Below are positions 1-7,076 of a stretch of DNA of 8,889 nt, one piece after another. This DNA comes from Desulfobacterales bacterium. Its GTDB lineage: Bacteria; Desulfobacterota; Desulfobacteria; Desulfobacterales; BuS5. The stretch covers positions 1-8,889 of the forward strand of contig JAGVGX010000213.1 in assembly GCA_020056865.1 (NCBI GenBank), given 5' to 3'. The notes beneath the pieces were generated by a model. It saw only the letters and a list, made by a program, of their open reading frames with translations, was not told the DNA's origin and did no database searches. Made by a program: the position numbers and the translations under genes. Each line of letters starts with the position of its first letter. The stretch's first letter is position 1.

Positions 1-522
1 ACGCATGTGCGTACATTTGTGGATAAGCTTGGAGAAAAAAACGTTCGCCTGGTTGACACCCGAAAAACAACGCCCGGGTTAAGGGTTTTAGAAAAATATG
101 CTGTCCGTGCAGGAGGCGCGCATAACCACCGTATCGGTCTTTACGACGGTGTATTGATAAAGGATAATCATATTGCTGTTTGTGGCGGCGTGAAAAAAGC
201 TGTAGAGAAAATAAAGAAAAATATATCACATCTTTTAAAGATAGAAGTAGAAGTTTCAAATTTGTCTCAGGTGAAAGAAGCATTAGATGCCCAAGCTGAC
301 GTTATTATGCTGGACAATATGGATATATCTGAAATAAAAAAGGCAGTAAAATTAATTAACCGCCATGCAATTGTTGAAGTTTCCGGTGGGATCAGCATGG
401 ATGATATGCTTGCAGTTGCTGATTCCGGTGTAAACCTTATTTCCATGGGCGCCTTAACCCATTCAGCAAGATTTATGGATATTAGTATGCGAATAGAGTC
501 TTTAACGCAATTAAGCACATAA
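1..522 (+). CDS. nadC: Nicotinate-nucleotide pyrophosphorylase (carboxylating), 5'-truncated by the window edge
   Basis: This enzyme converts quinolinate and PRPP to nicotinate mononucleotide, CO2 and pyrophosphate, the last dedicated step of de novo NAD synthesis in the cytoplasm. The reading frame is open from base 1, so the GTG at 7 is an internal valine and not the start; roughly the first 100 residues of a family of about 280 lie outside the window. The visible part carries the conserved family blocks in order: the DTRKTTPGLR phosphate/quinolinate-binding motif, the EKYAVRAGGAHNHR segment, LIKDNHI, the barrel-strand motif VIMLDN, VEVSGGI, and the C-terminal ISMGALTHSA phosphate-binding segment. 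It ends in TAA, 3 nt before the rhomboid gene, so the two are probably co-transcribed. No residue looks missing and the assignment is secure. Confidence 0.96.
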   Translation, partial: THVRTFVDKLGEKNVRLVDTRKTTPGLRVLEKYAVRAGGAHNHRIGLYDGVLIKDNHIAVCGGVKKAVEKIKKNISHLLKIEVEVSNLSQVKEALDAQADVIMLDNMDISEIKKAVKLINRHAIVEVSGGISMDDMLAVADSGVNLISMGALTHSARFMDISMRIESLTQLST

Positions 523-525
523 CGC

Positions 526-1497
526 ATGATTCCTCTTCGAGATACCACACCTTCTAAAAATTACCCGGTAGTCAACACCTGTATTATAGGCATGAATGTG
601 GTGTTATATCTTGCTGAACTGGCCCATGGAACCCATATGAACCAGTTTTTATTTATTTATGGACTGGTTCCGGCCAGGTATTCCCTGTCGGAATTTGCTT
701 CACATTTCACGCCATTTCAGCAGGTACTGTCTATGTTTTCTTTTATGTTTCTGCATGGTGGTTTTTGGCATCTTCTAAGCAATATGTGGTCACTTTATAT
801 CTTTGGAGATAATGTCGAAGACCGACTTGGTCATGCCAGGTATCTTTTATTTTATGTGTTGTGCGGATTGACTTCAGGATTGTCGCATCTGCTGTTTAAT
901 CTGTATTCAGATGTGCCGGTTGTTGGGGCAAGTGGTGCCATAGCAGGCGTGATGGGTGCGTATCTTCTTTTGTATCCACATTCAAAAATATTAACGCTAA
1001 TCCCAATTATTTTTATTCCATGGTTTGTCGAGATCCCCGCTTTTTTCTTCTTGGGGTTCTGGTTTTTAATGCAATTTATTAACGCTGCCTGGAGCCATGC
1101 TGGTATCAGCAATATTGCATGGTGGGCTCATGTCGGCGGGTTTGTTTTTGGAATGGTTTTCTTGAAACTGTTTCAATTTGTTCCGGATACAGGTTTTACG
1201 GATAAAATACAGCATGCAACGGAGAGAAAAAAGACGCATCATTTACAGGTGATACGTCCGGTTGGTCTGGAGAATGACAGCTGTCTTTATGGTACGCTTA
1301 TCATCTCTCCTTATGAAGCTGTTTCCGGCAGCAGCAAACTGGTTAATATTTCCTGGGGATTTCATAAAAGGCTTTTACGGGTAGATGTTCCAAAAGGTAT
1401 AAAAGAAGACGGTATTTTAAGACTTAAAGGTTTGGGGAAACAGGGAGATGATGGCGTAACAGGGGATTTGCTCCTGAAGATACATATCAGCCCGTAG
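526..1497 (+). CDS. Rhomboid-family intramembrane serine protease with a C-terminal DnaJ C-terminal-like domain
   Basis: This is a predicted inner-membrane protease of 323 residues. Residues about 15-220 form a six-helix rhomboid core: HGGFWHLLSN (77-86, with H82 and N86 placed like the oxyanion residues of E. coli GlpG), then GASGA with nucleophile S136, then WWAHVGG with catalytic H202. The dyad is intact. After a basic, probably cytoplasmic linker (about 224-242), residues 252-323 resemble the C-terminal beta domain of DnaJ: YGTLIISPYEAVSG, then RVDVPKGIKEDGILRLKGLG, then GDLLLKIHI. There is no J domain or HPD motif, so it is not a full Hsp40. The inference is a substrate-recognition module attached to the protease. 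The ATG lies 3 nt after the nadC stop with no clear Shine-Dalgarno sequence, suggesting translational coupling. The gene's end overlaps the convergent regulator gene by 11 nt. The rhomboid call is firm; the DnaJ-like call rests on motif resemblance. Confidence 0.93.
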   Translation: MIPLRDTTPSKNYPVVNTCIIGMNVVLYLAELAHGTHMNQFLFIYGLVPARYSLSEFASHFTPFQQVLSMFSFMFLHGGFWHLLSNMWSLYIFGDNVEDRLGHARYLLFYVLCGLTSGLSHLLFNLYSDVPVVGASGAIAGVMGAYLLLYPHSKILTLIPIIFIPWFVEIPAFFFLGFWFLMQFINAAWSHAGISNIAWWAHVGGFVFGMVFLKLFQFVPDTGFTDKIQHATERKKTHHLQVIRPVGLENDSCLYGTLIISPYEAVSGSSKLVNISWGFHKRLLRVDVPKGIKEDGILRLKGLGKQGDDGVTGDLLLKIHISP

Positions 1498-2407
1498 TGC
1501 TGTCGGCCATGAGTGTGGTGACCCGGTTTCTGCCGTATTTTTTTGATAAATACATGGCCTGGTCTGCTCTTTGAATAAAGGTGGTTAATTCCTCATTATT
1601 GAAATATTGTGTGACACCTGCGCTTATGGTGAGTGAGATGGTTTTTATATCAGGATTCGGACAAAATTTTTCTATTGCTATGGTATGGTGTATTCTTTTT
1701 GCGGCATTTGTTGCTTCTTCGCCGGATGTGGCGGGAAGTATAACTGTATATTCATCTCCACCATATCGGTATGCAGAATCCATGGTTCTTAAATGGGACT
1801 TGATAATTTCTCCAAGTTTAAACAATACCTTGTCTCCTTTAAGGTGACCGTAGGTATCATTGTAGTCTTTGAAGTAATCAATATCGATGAGCACAAGAGA
1901 GAGAGGATGGCTGTAACGTTTTGATCGGTGTATCTCGAGTTCTATCTGGCTATAAAAATGTCTGGAATTATACAGTTTGGTTAGACCGTCGGTGATGGCC
2001 AGATGTTCCATTTCCTGCAGCATCATATGGCGTTCTTTAGACAGCGTGCGTTCTTTTATAACGCGTTTAAGCCGGAGCAAAAGTTCTTCAAAGCGAATGG
2101 GTTTAAAAATAAAGTCGCTTGCACCTTTGTTTATTGCTTCTTCATATGAATAATTCTCCGTATGCCCTGTCATTACGATGACATCTATATCATGCTCTTT
2201 TTTTATTTTGTCTGTTAGTTCAAGGCCGTCCATTACAGGCATCATGATGTCGGTGATTACCACGTCAAATGTATTGTTTTTTATTAAATTGAGTGCTTCT
2301 TGTGCACTTGAAGCCATGGAGGATTGGAACCCGGAGAGCTCAAGAAATTCTCGAAGCGGGTCTCTTATCGGCAGTTCATCATCAACAATTAATATGTGAT
2401 TACCCAT
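1487..2407 (-). CDS. Response regulator with REC and GGDEF domains (PleD-like diguanylate cyclase)
   Basis: This predicted cytoplasmic signalling protein of 306 residues makes c-di-GMP from two GTP. The receiver domain (about 4-118) has the acidic pair D9/D10, phosphoacceptor D53 in TDIMMP, T80 in VMTG and K102 in FKP, so it should be phosphorylated by a partner kinase not encoded here. A short helical linker (about 119-135) leads to the GGDEF domain (about 136-300), with TDGLTKLYN, IDIDYFKDYND and the active-site motif GGDEY at 216-220. The fifth position is Tyr instead of Phe, a mild change. RTMD at 207-210 sits five residues before GGDEY, the place of the RxxD inhibitory site, so product inhibition is likely. 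The ATG is preceded by a purine-rich AGAAGAA stretch. The gene runs opposite to all others here and diverges from lepA. Confidence 0.95.
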   Translation of the reverse strand: MGNHILIVDDELPIRDPLREFLELSGFQSSMASSAQEALNLIKNNTFDVVITDIMMPVMDGLELTDKIKKEHDIDVIVMTGHTENYSYEEAINKGASDFIFKPIRFEELLLRLKRVIKERTLSKERHMMLQEMEHLAITDGLTKLYNSRHFYSQIELEIHRSKRYSHPLSLVLIDIDYFKDYNDTYGHLKGDKVLFKLGEIIKSHLRTMDSAYRYGGDEYTVILPATSGEEATNAAKRIHHTIAIEKFCPNPDIKTISLTISAGVTQYFNNEELTTFIQRADQAMYLSKKYGRNRVTTLMADSTTG

Positions 2408-2435
2408 AGGTTCTTCTGGTTTTTGAAAGATAAAT

Positions 2436-2441
2436 ATTATA
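2436..2441 (-). promoter_or_regulatory. Candidate -10 box for the REC-GGDEF gene
   Basis: On the minus strand these bases read TATAAT, a perfect sigma-70 -10 hexamer, placed to give a leader of about 20 nt before the start codon at 2407. The -35 position at a 17-nt spacing reads TAAAAT, which is poor, so either the promoter is weak or activated, or the match is chance in AT-rich DNA. Confidence 0.35.
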
Positions 2442-2487
2442 TAAGATGCTATGTAGGCATTTTAGATTTCGGATAAAAATTATTACT

Positions 2488-2493
2488 TATAAT
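2488..2493 (+). promoter_or_regulatory. Candidate -10 box for lepA
   Basis: These bases read TATAAT, a perfect -10 hexamer. Transcription would begin near 2500, leaving a leader of about 47 nt before the lepA ATG at 2547. No good -35 hexamer lies 16-18 nt upstream. This placement argues against the longer lepA reading frame that begins at 2499, since its start codon would fall at or before the transcript start. Confidence 0.4.
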
Positions 2494-2546
2494 GAATCAT
2501 GTATGGTGTCAAGATCAACATTTTTTTAGAATGGATTTACAACGTA

Positions 2547-4343
2547 ATGAAACGTATAAGAAATTTTAGTATCATAGCACATATAGATCACGGTAAGTCG
2601 ACGCTGTCCGACAGACTGATTCAGGCTGCACATATTGTAGCTGACCGTGATTTCAAGAATCAGATTCTTGATTCAATGGATATAGAAAGGGAGCGGGGCA
2701 TTACGATTAAAAGCCAGGCTGTTTGCCTGCCGTATTGTGCAAAAGATAAGCAGACATATTATTTAAATCTAATAGATACCCCTGGACATGTTGATTTTAC
2801 ATATGAAGTTTCCCGTGCACTTGCATCATGTGAAAGTGCGCTGCTTCTTATTGATGCAAGCCAGGGCGTGGAAGCTCAGACGCTGGCCAATCTTTATTTG
2901 GCTATGGAGCATGATCTGGAAATTATGCCTGTAATTAACAAAATCGACTTGCCGTCTGCAGACGTGGATATGGTTAAAAAACAGATAGAAGATGAGCTTG
3001 GCCTTGATTCTGAAACAGCAATTCTTATATCAGCAAAAGAGGGAATCGGCATAGAGGAGCTTCTTGAGGCAATTATTAAAAAACTTCCACCACCAACGGG
3101 GGATCAGGATGCCCCACTTAAAGCGTTAATTTTTGATTCTCAATATGATTCTTTTAGAGGCACCATTGTTTATTTTCGGGTTTTTGAAGGAGAAATAAAG
3201 CCGGGTGATACGATTGTATTTATGTCTAATAAAGCTGAGTATAAGGTAGAAGAGGTGGGCATATTTCAATTAAAAAGAATACCCCAAAAAAAACTTTCAG
3301 CAGGCCAGGTCGGTTATTTTATTGCCGGTATAAAAAGAGTCAGTGATACCAAATGCGGGGATACCATTACATTAAAATATATGCCTTGTGATCAGCCTCT
3401 GCCTGGGTTTAAAGAAGTAAAACCCGTTGTTTTTTCGTCTATTTATCCTGTTGCGTCAGATGATTATGAAGATTTGGCAGTTTCCCTTGAAAAACTTAAA
3501 CTTAACGACGCGTCCTTATTGTATGAAAAGGATACCTCGGTTGCCTTGGGTTTTGGTTTCCGTTGCGGATTTTTAGGGCTTCTTCATTTGGAGGTTGTAC
3601 AGGAACGACTCGAGCGTGAATACGATCTTTCTTTAATCCTAACAGCTCCAACTGTCAGGTACAATATATTTTTAAATGATGGTTCCAAAATGGTTATTGA
3701 TAATCCAGCGCTTTATCCAGATCCTACGACCATTGACCATGCAGAAGAGCCTTTTATTCGTGCTTCCATTATCATTCCAGATCATTATATGGGTGCTATA
3801 ATGAAACTGTGTATGGAACGGCGTGGTTTTAATATTAATTACCAATACCTTACTAAGAAGCGGCTTGAAATGATATTTGAACTTCCGCTGGCAGAGGTCA
3901 TTTACGATTTTTATGACCGGCTAAAGTCGGTTACGCAAGGCTATGGTTCGTTTGATTATAATATGATAGATTACAGGGCATCTGATCTGGTGAAACTTGA
4001 ATTTCTCATTAACGGAGAACGTGTTGATGCTTTGTCGCAGCTTATTCATAGAGACAATGCTGAGAGCCGTGGACGATCAACGTGTGAAAAACTGTGTGAA
4101 GAAATTCCAAGACAGATGTTTAAAATAGCCATCCAGGGGGCAATCGGTGGAAAAATAATAGCAAGAAAAACCATTTCACCATTTAGAAAGGATGTAATTG
4201 CAAAGTGTTATGGCGGGGATATAAGCCGGAAAAGAAAACTTCTTGAGAAACAGAGAAAAGGTAAAAAACGGATGAAGATGGTGGGACAGGTTATGATTCC
4301 GCAGTCCGCCTTTCTTGCGGCACTAAAAACAGACAGCAACTGA
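2547..4343 (+). CDS. lepA: Elongation factor 4, ribosome-associated translational GTPase LepA
   Basis: LepA binds the ribosome and hydrolyses GTP; it has been linked to back-translocation, recovery of stalled ribosomes and 30S biogenesis. The protein is 598 residues, matching the usual length of about 600. It begins MKRIRNFSIIAHIDHGKST, almost the canonical start: the P-loop spans 12-19, the switch II motif DTPGH is at 77-81 with catalytic H81, and NKID is at 131-134. Domain II follows. The LepA-specific C-terminus is intact, with ALGFGFRCGFLGLLH, the CYGGDISRKRKLLEKQRKGKKRMK block and the ending IPQSAFLAAL. The frame extends upstream to an ATG at 2499, but the 16 extra residues are unlike the family and overlap the candidate promoter, so 2547 is preferred. 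Its Shine-Dalgarno sequence is weak. The dehydratase large-subunit gene starts 39 nt after the stop. Confidence 0.98.
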   Translation: MKRIRNFSIIAHIDHGKSTLSDRLIQAAHIVADRDFKNQILDSMDIERERGITIKSQAVCLPYCAKDKQTYYLNLIDTPGHVDFTYEVSRALASCESALLLIDASQGVEAQTLANLYLAMEHDLEIMPVINKIDLPSADVDMVKKQIEDELGLDSETAILISAKEGIGIEELLEAIIKKLPPPTGDQDAPLKALIFDSQYDSFRGTIVYFRVFEGEIKPGDTIVFMSNKAEYKVEEVGIFQLKRIPQKKLSAGQVGYFIAGIKRVSDTKCGDTITLKYMPCDQPLPGFKEVKPVVFSSIYPVASDDYEDLAVSLEKLKLNDASLLYEKDTSVALGFGFRCGFLGLLHLEVVQERLEREYDLSLILTAPTVRYNIFLNDGSKMVIDNPALYPDPTTIDHAEEPFIRASIIIPDHYMGAIMKLCMERRGFNINYQYLTKKRLEMIFELPLAEVIYDFYDRLKSVTQGYGSFDYNMIDYRASDLVKLEFLINGERVDALSQLIHRDNAESRGRSTCEKLCEEIPRQMFKIAIQGAIGGKIIARKTISPFRKDVIAKCYGGDISRKRKLLEKQRKGKKRMKMVGQVMIPQSAFLAALKTDSN

Positions 4344-4373
4344 TTGACATGTTGTGAGGTGGTACATATTTGC

Positions 4374-4379
4374 GGAGGA
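4374..4379 (+). promoter_or_regulatory. Ribosome binding site that fixes the dehydratase large-subunit start
   Basis: GGAGGA lies just before the ATG at 4383. This is one of the best Shine-Dalgarno matches in the window and decides for 4383 over the in-frame TTG at 4344, which would add 13 residues not typical of the family. Confidence 0.8.
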
Positions 4380-4382
4380 CAT

Positions 4383-5663
4383 ATGGGTAAAACAGTAGCG
4401 GGAAAAATTTTTGGTTCCCATTTGGTTGACAATCCATCTGGGGATATTTATGTATTAAAGTTAGATGCAGTGTTTTGTCATGAGATTACAACGACCGGCG
4501 CTATTATTGATCTCATTGCGCGAGGTAAAGACAGGGTTTTTGATGCTTTAAAAATTAAAGCGGTTATTGATCATGTGACCCCTGCAAAAGATTCAAAAAC
4601 AGCCATGCAGGGAAAGATTTTAAGAGATTGGGCAAAACGCCATTTGATCAAGGACTTTTTTGATATAGGAAGAAACGGGGTCTGTCATGCTATTTTCCCG
4701 GAAAAAGGATTTGTACGACCAGGCTTTACCATTATTATGGGAGATTCTCATACCTGTACTCATGGTGCGTTTGGCGCGTTTGCAGCAGGCGTAGGCACAA
4801 CAGATCTTGAGGTAGGTATATTAAAAGGTGTTTGTGCATTTAAATATCCTGAAACGATAAAGATTAATATTTCAGGTCAAATGCGGCAAGGGGTTTATGC
4901 AAAGGATGTCATACTTTCTATTGTTGGCAGGTTAGGTGTAAACGGTGCTACAAATAAAGTGATTGAATTTATTGGCCCTGTTGTAGATAACATGAGTATG
5001 GAATCAAGGATGACCCTTTGCAATATGGCTGTTGAGGCTGGTGGGACTTGTGGTATATGCTATCCCGATAAAACAACCGTTGATTATCTGTGGCCCTTTA
5101 TTAAAGATGAATTTAGCTCAAAACAAGCAGCACTTAAAGCCTACAAAACATTTACCGCTGATCATGACGCGAAGTATGACCGGGTGATTGATCATGATGT
5201 CACAGAACTTGAACCTGTGGCGACGTTTGGATATAAGCCTGATCAGGTAAAGCCGGTAAAAGAGATGGACATGATAAGTGTAGATCAGGTTTACATAGGA
5301 TCCTGCACCAATGGAAGAATTGAAGATCTCAGGGTTGCAGCGATGATTCTTGATGGGAAAAAAATCAACGCATCTGTTCGCTGCATTGTTTCACCTGCGA
5401 CTCCAAAGGTTTACCAGCAGGCCATGGAAGAAGGTCTTTTGAAAATATTTATGGATGCCGGTGCATGTGTTACCAACCCTACATGCGGTGCGTGCTTAGG
5501 CATGAGTAACGGCGTTCTATCTGAAGGAGAAGTTTGTGCGTCAACCACCAACAGAAACTTTAATGGCCGAATGGGTAAAGGAGGGATGGTGCATCTTATG
5601 AGTCCGGCAACTGCAGCTGCAACTGCCATAGCAGGCCACATTACCACCGGGTGTGCATCATAA
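4383..5663 (+). CDS. leuC: 3-isopropylmalate dehydratase-family large subunit (aconitase superfamily)
   Basis: This is the iron-sulfur large subunit of a two-subunit hydro-lyase, most likely isomerising 2- and 3-isopropylmalate in leucine synthesis. It is 426 residues, the short LeuC/homoaconitase form found in archaea and many anaerobes. It starts MGKTVAGKIFGSH. Substrate and cluster motifs are present: DHVTPAKDSKTA, GDSHTCTHGAFGAFAAGVGTTD, GSCTNGRIEDLR and NPTCGACLGMSNG. C308, C368 and C371 have the spacing of the three [4Fe-4S] ligands in aconitase. The C-terminus STTNRNFNGRMG and LMSPATAAATA is also typical. The small subunit follows after 9 nt. No other leucine gene is in view, so homoaconitate, citramalate or 2,3-dimethylmalate type substrates cannot be excluded. 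The family call is secure; the exact substrate is inferred. Confidence 0.9.
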   Translation: MGKTVAGKIFGSHLVDNPSGDIYVLKLDAVFCHEITTTGAIIDLIARGKDRVFDALKIKAVIDHVTPAKDSKTAMQGKILRDWAKRHLIKDFFDIGRNGVCHAIFPEKGFVRPGFTIIMGDSHTCTHGAFGAFAAGVGTTDLEVGILKGVCAFKYPETIKINISGQMRQGVYAKDVILSIVGRLGVNGATNKVIEFIGPVVDNMSMESRMTLCNMAVEAGGTCGICYPDKTTVDYLWPFIKDEFSSKQAALKAYKTFTADHDAKYDRVIDHDVTELEPVATFGYKPDQVKPVKEMDMISVDQVYIGSCTNGRIEDLRVAAMILDGKKINASVRCIVSPATPKVYQQAMEEGLLKIFMDAGACVTNPTCGACLGMSNGVLSEGEVCASTTNRNFNGRMGKGGMVHLMSPATAAATAIAGHITTGCAS

Positions 5664-5672
5664 AAAAACAAT

Positions 5673-6197
5673 ATGAAGAATTTCAACGGAAAAGTACTTT
5701 TTCTTGACAGATCGGATATCAATACAGACGAAATTATTCCTGCCAAATATCTTACTGAAATTAAGCGATCTGCTCTGGAGCCGTATCTTCTTGAAGATCT
5801 GAGCCTTGACGGGTTTCATCCGAAAAAAGATATTAAAGGCAAAAACATTATTATTACACGGGCAAATTTTGGATGTGGATCGTCAAGGGAGCATGCCCCA
5901 TGGGCACTTGAATCAAATAAGATCCATCTGGTTATAGCCGAAAGCTTTGCCAGAATTTTTAAACAAAATATGTTCAATTGCGGCATGATGGCCATTGAAC
6001 TTCCTGTCGATACCATTAACCGTATATTTAACGTATACTCACAACATGAGACCTTTATTGAAACAGATATGGATCATTCAAAATTGTATATTAAAAAACA
6101 TGGACAAAAAGAAGAGGTAGGATTTTCAATATCTGCATTTGAACGTGCTCTTGTAGATGCCGGTGGATGGCTTGAATACGCAGAGTCAAAATATTAA
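5673..6197 (+). CDS. leuD: 3-isopropylmalate dehydratase-family small subunit (swivel domain)
   Basis: This is the small subunit that completes the active site of the LeuC-type enzyme encoded just upstream. It is 174 residues, normal for the short LeuD form. Seen motifs are NTDEIIPAKYLTE (17-29), the loop that in studied archaeal enzymes helps set substrate choice, and NFGCGSSREHAPWAL (65-79), the conserved substrate-binding block of aconitase swivel domains, followed by ARIFKQNMFNCGMMAIEL. The segment after residue 26 reads YLTE, which I do not match to a characterised isopropylmalate or homoaconitate type, so the substrate stays open. The ATG lies 9 nt after the large-subunit stop without a clear Shine-Dalgarno sequence, so translation is probably coupled to that gene. 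An imperfect hairpin follows the stop. Confidence 0.9.
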   Translation: MKNFNGKVLFLDRSDINTDEIIPAKYLTEIKRSALEPYLLEDLSLDGFHPKKDIKGKNIIITRANFGCGSSREHAPWALESNKIHLVIAESFARIFKQNMFNCGMMAIELPVDTINRIFNVYSQHETFIETDMDHSKLYIKKHGQKEEVGFSISAFERALVDAGGWLEYAESKY

Positions 6198-6200
6198 GGT

Positions 6201-6223
6201 ATCTGCGTGCTACGCTAACAGAT
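6201..6223 (+). other. Imperfect hairpin just after the dehydratase small-subunit gene
   Basis: An inner stem GCGT/ACGC closes a 3-nt loop, and an outer stem ATCT/AGAT is offset by a TAAC bulge. It sits 4 nt after the stop codon, where a terminator could be, but no run of T follows, so it is not a convincing intrinsic terminator. It could act as a weak 3' end structure or be chance. Confidence 0.25.
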
Positions 6224-6233
6224 GATTACGGTT

Positions 6234-6260
6234 TTGACCTGTCACTATTTTATTTATATT
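6234..6260 (+). promoter_or_regulatory. Candidate promoter for the metal ABC transporter genes
   Basis: TTGACC (6234-6239) and TATATT (6255-6260) each differ from the sigma-70 consensus by one base and are separated by 15 nt, slightly short. Transcription would start near 6267, close before the first ATG at 6279. I looked for a palindromic Zur- or Fur-like operator in the same gap and found none convincing. Confidence 0.4.
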
Positions 6261-6278
6261 TAACGACATGCAGTTTCA

Positions 6279-7076
6279 ATGGTTAACAAGATGAATATCA
6301 AAACAACAAAAGAACCTGCGTTAAACGAACCTGCCGTTATTTTAAACCATGTTTATTTTTCATATAATAAAAAATATGTGCTGGAAAACGTTGATGTCAA
6401 GGTAAAACATGGTGAATTTGCGAGTATTGTCGGCCCTAACGGGGGAGGGAAGACAACGCTTTTAAAGCTTATTTTAGGGTTGATCAAGCCGGACAGCGGT
6501 GAGATAAAAGTGTTGGGCTATACGCCGGAAAAATCCCGGTTGCGTATTGGATATATGCCGCAATACACACATTTTGATATGCAATTTCCTGTTACAGTAC
6601 TTGATATTGTACTTATGGGGCGATTGGGCCACAGTTTAGGGGGCAGATATACGAAGCAGGATATTAGCGCTGCCATGTCGTCGCTTGAAGAAGTAGATCT
6701 GCAAGATCTGTCTAATGAATTGTTCAGGGAACTTTCCGGAGGCCAAAGACAGCGTGTGCTTATTGCCCGTGCATTGTGTGTAAATCCTGAACTTTTGCTG
6801 CTTGATGAGCCAACCGCCAACATTGACCCTGAAGTTGAAGAGACATTGTTTGGCCTTTTGCAACGGCTTAATCAGCGAATGACAATTCTACTTGTTTCGC
6901 ATGATCTCGGTGTTGTATCCAAAGTGGTTAGAAGTGTAATCTGCGTGAATCGATGTGTTGCGATACACCCAACAAGTGATATAGACGGTGCTGTTATTAA
7001 AGAGATCTATGGCCACGATTTGTGTCTGGTTCGCCATGACCACCGGTGCAGTGAAAAAGGGCATCAGTATGATTGA
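6279..7076 (+). CDS. znuC: Zinc/manganese-type ABC importer, ATP-binding protein
   Basis: This is the cytoplasmic ATPase that powers a high-affinity metal importer. It is 265 residues with Walker A GPNGGGKTT (52-60), Q-loop Q95 in YMPQ, signature LSGGQ (152-156), Walker B LLLLDE (172-177) and the switch H208 in VSHD. The FPVTVLDIVLMGR segment is typical of the metal-chelate ABC class. The tail from 246 to 262 holds several His and Cys residues (H246, C249, H253, H255, C257, H262), including LVRHDHRC, a feature of zinc-type ATPases. The start is uncertain: ATG at 6279 or at 6291 (residue 5), neither with a good Shine-Dalgarno sequence. The permease gene overlaps its end by 8 nt. No substrate-binding protein gene is beside it. 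Zinc is the likeliest metal; manganese or iron is possible. Confidence 0.88.
   Translation: MVNKMNIKTTKEPALNEPAVILNHVYFSYNKKYVLENVDVKVKHGEFASIVGPNGGGKTTLLKLILGLIKPDSGEIKVLGYTPEKSRLRIGYMPQYTHFDMQFPVTVLDIVLMGRLGHSLGGRYTKQDISAAMSSLEEVDLQDLSNELFRELSGGQRQRVLIARALCVNPELLLLDEPTANIDPEVEETLFGLLQRLNQRMTILLVSHDLGVVSKVVRSVICVNRCVAIHPTSDIDGAVIKEIYGHDLCLVRHDHRCSEKGHQYD
7057..7061 (+). promoter_or_regulatory. Ribosome binding site for the metal permease gene
   Basis: AAGGG lies 7 nt before the ATG at 7069, inside the end of the ATPase gene. It supports 7069 as the permease start over the in-frame ATG at 6988, whose 27 extra residues would lie entirely within the ATPase coding sequence. Confidence 0.7.

Noticed and set aside
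1581..1847. Plus-strand open frame opposite the REC-GGDEF gene
   Set aside because: It lies within a well-supported minus-strand gene, shows no recognisable motif and is explained as an antisense shadow.
2499..2546. N-terminal extension of lepA from an ATG at 2499
   Set aside because: The 16 added residues are unlike LepA proteins, which start at MKxIRNFSIIAHIDHGKST, and the earlier ATG falls at the predicted transcript start.
4344..4382. Upstream TTG start for the dehydratase large subunit, and a TTGACA at 4344-4349 as a -35 box
   Set aside because: GGAGGA before the ATG at 4383 fixes the start. The best -10 matches are poor or badly spaced, and a transcript starting there would lose that ribosome binding site.
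6988..7068. Earlier ATG for the permease, adding 27 residues
   Set aside because: The extension lies fully inside the ATPase coding region, is not membrane-like in the way family N-termini are, and lacks the good ribosome binding site seen before 7069.
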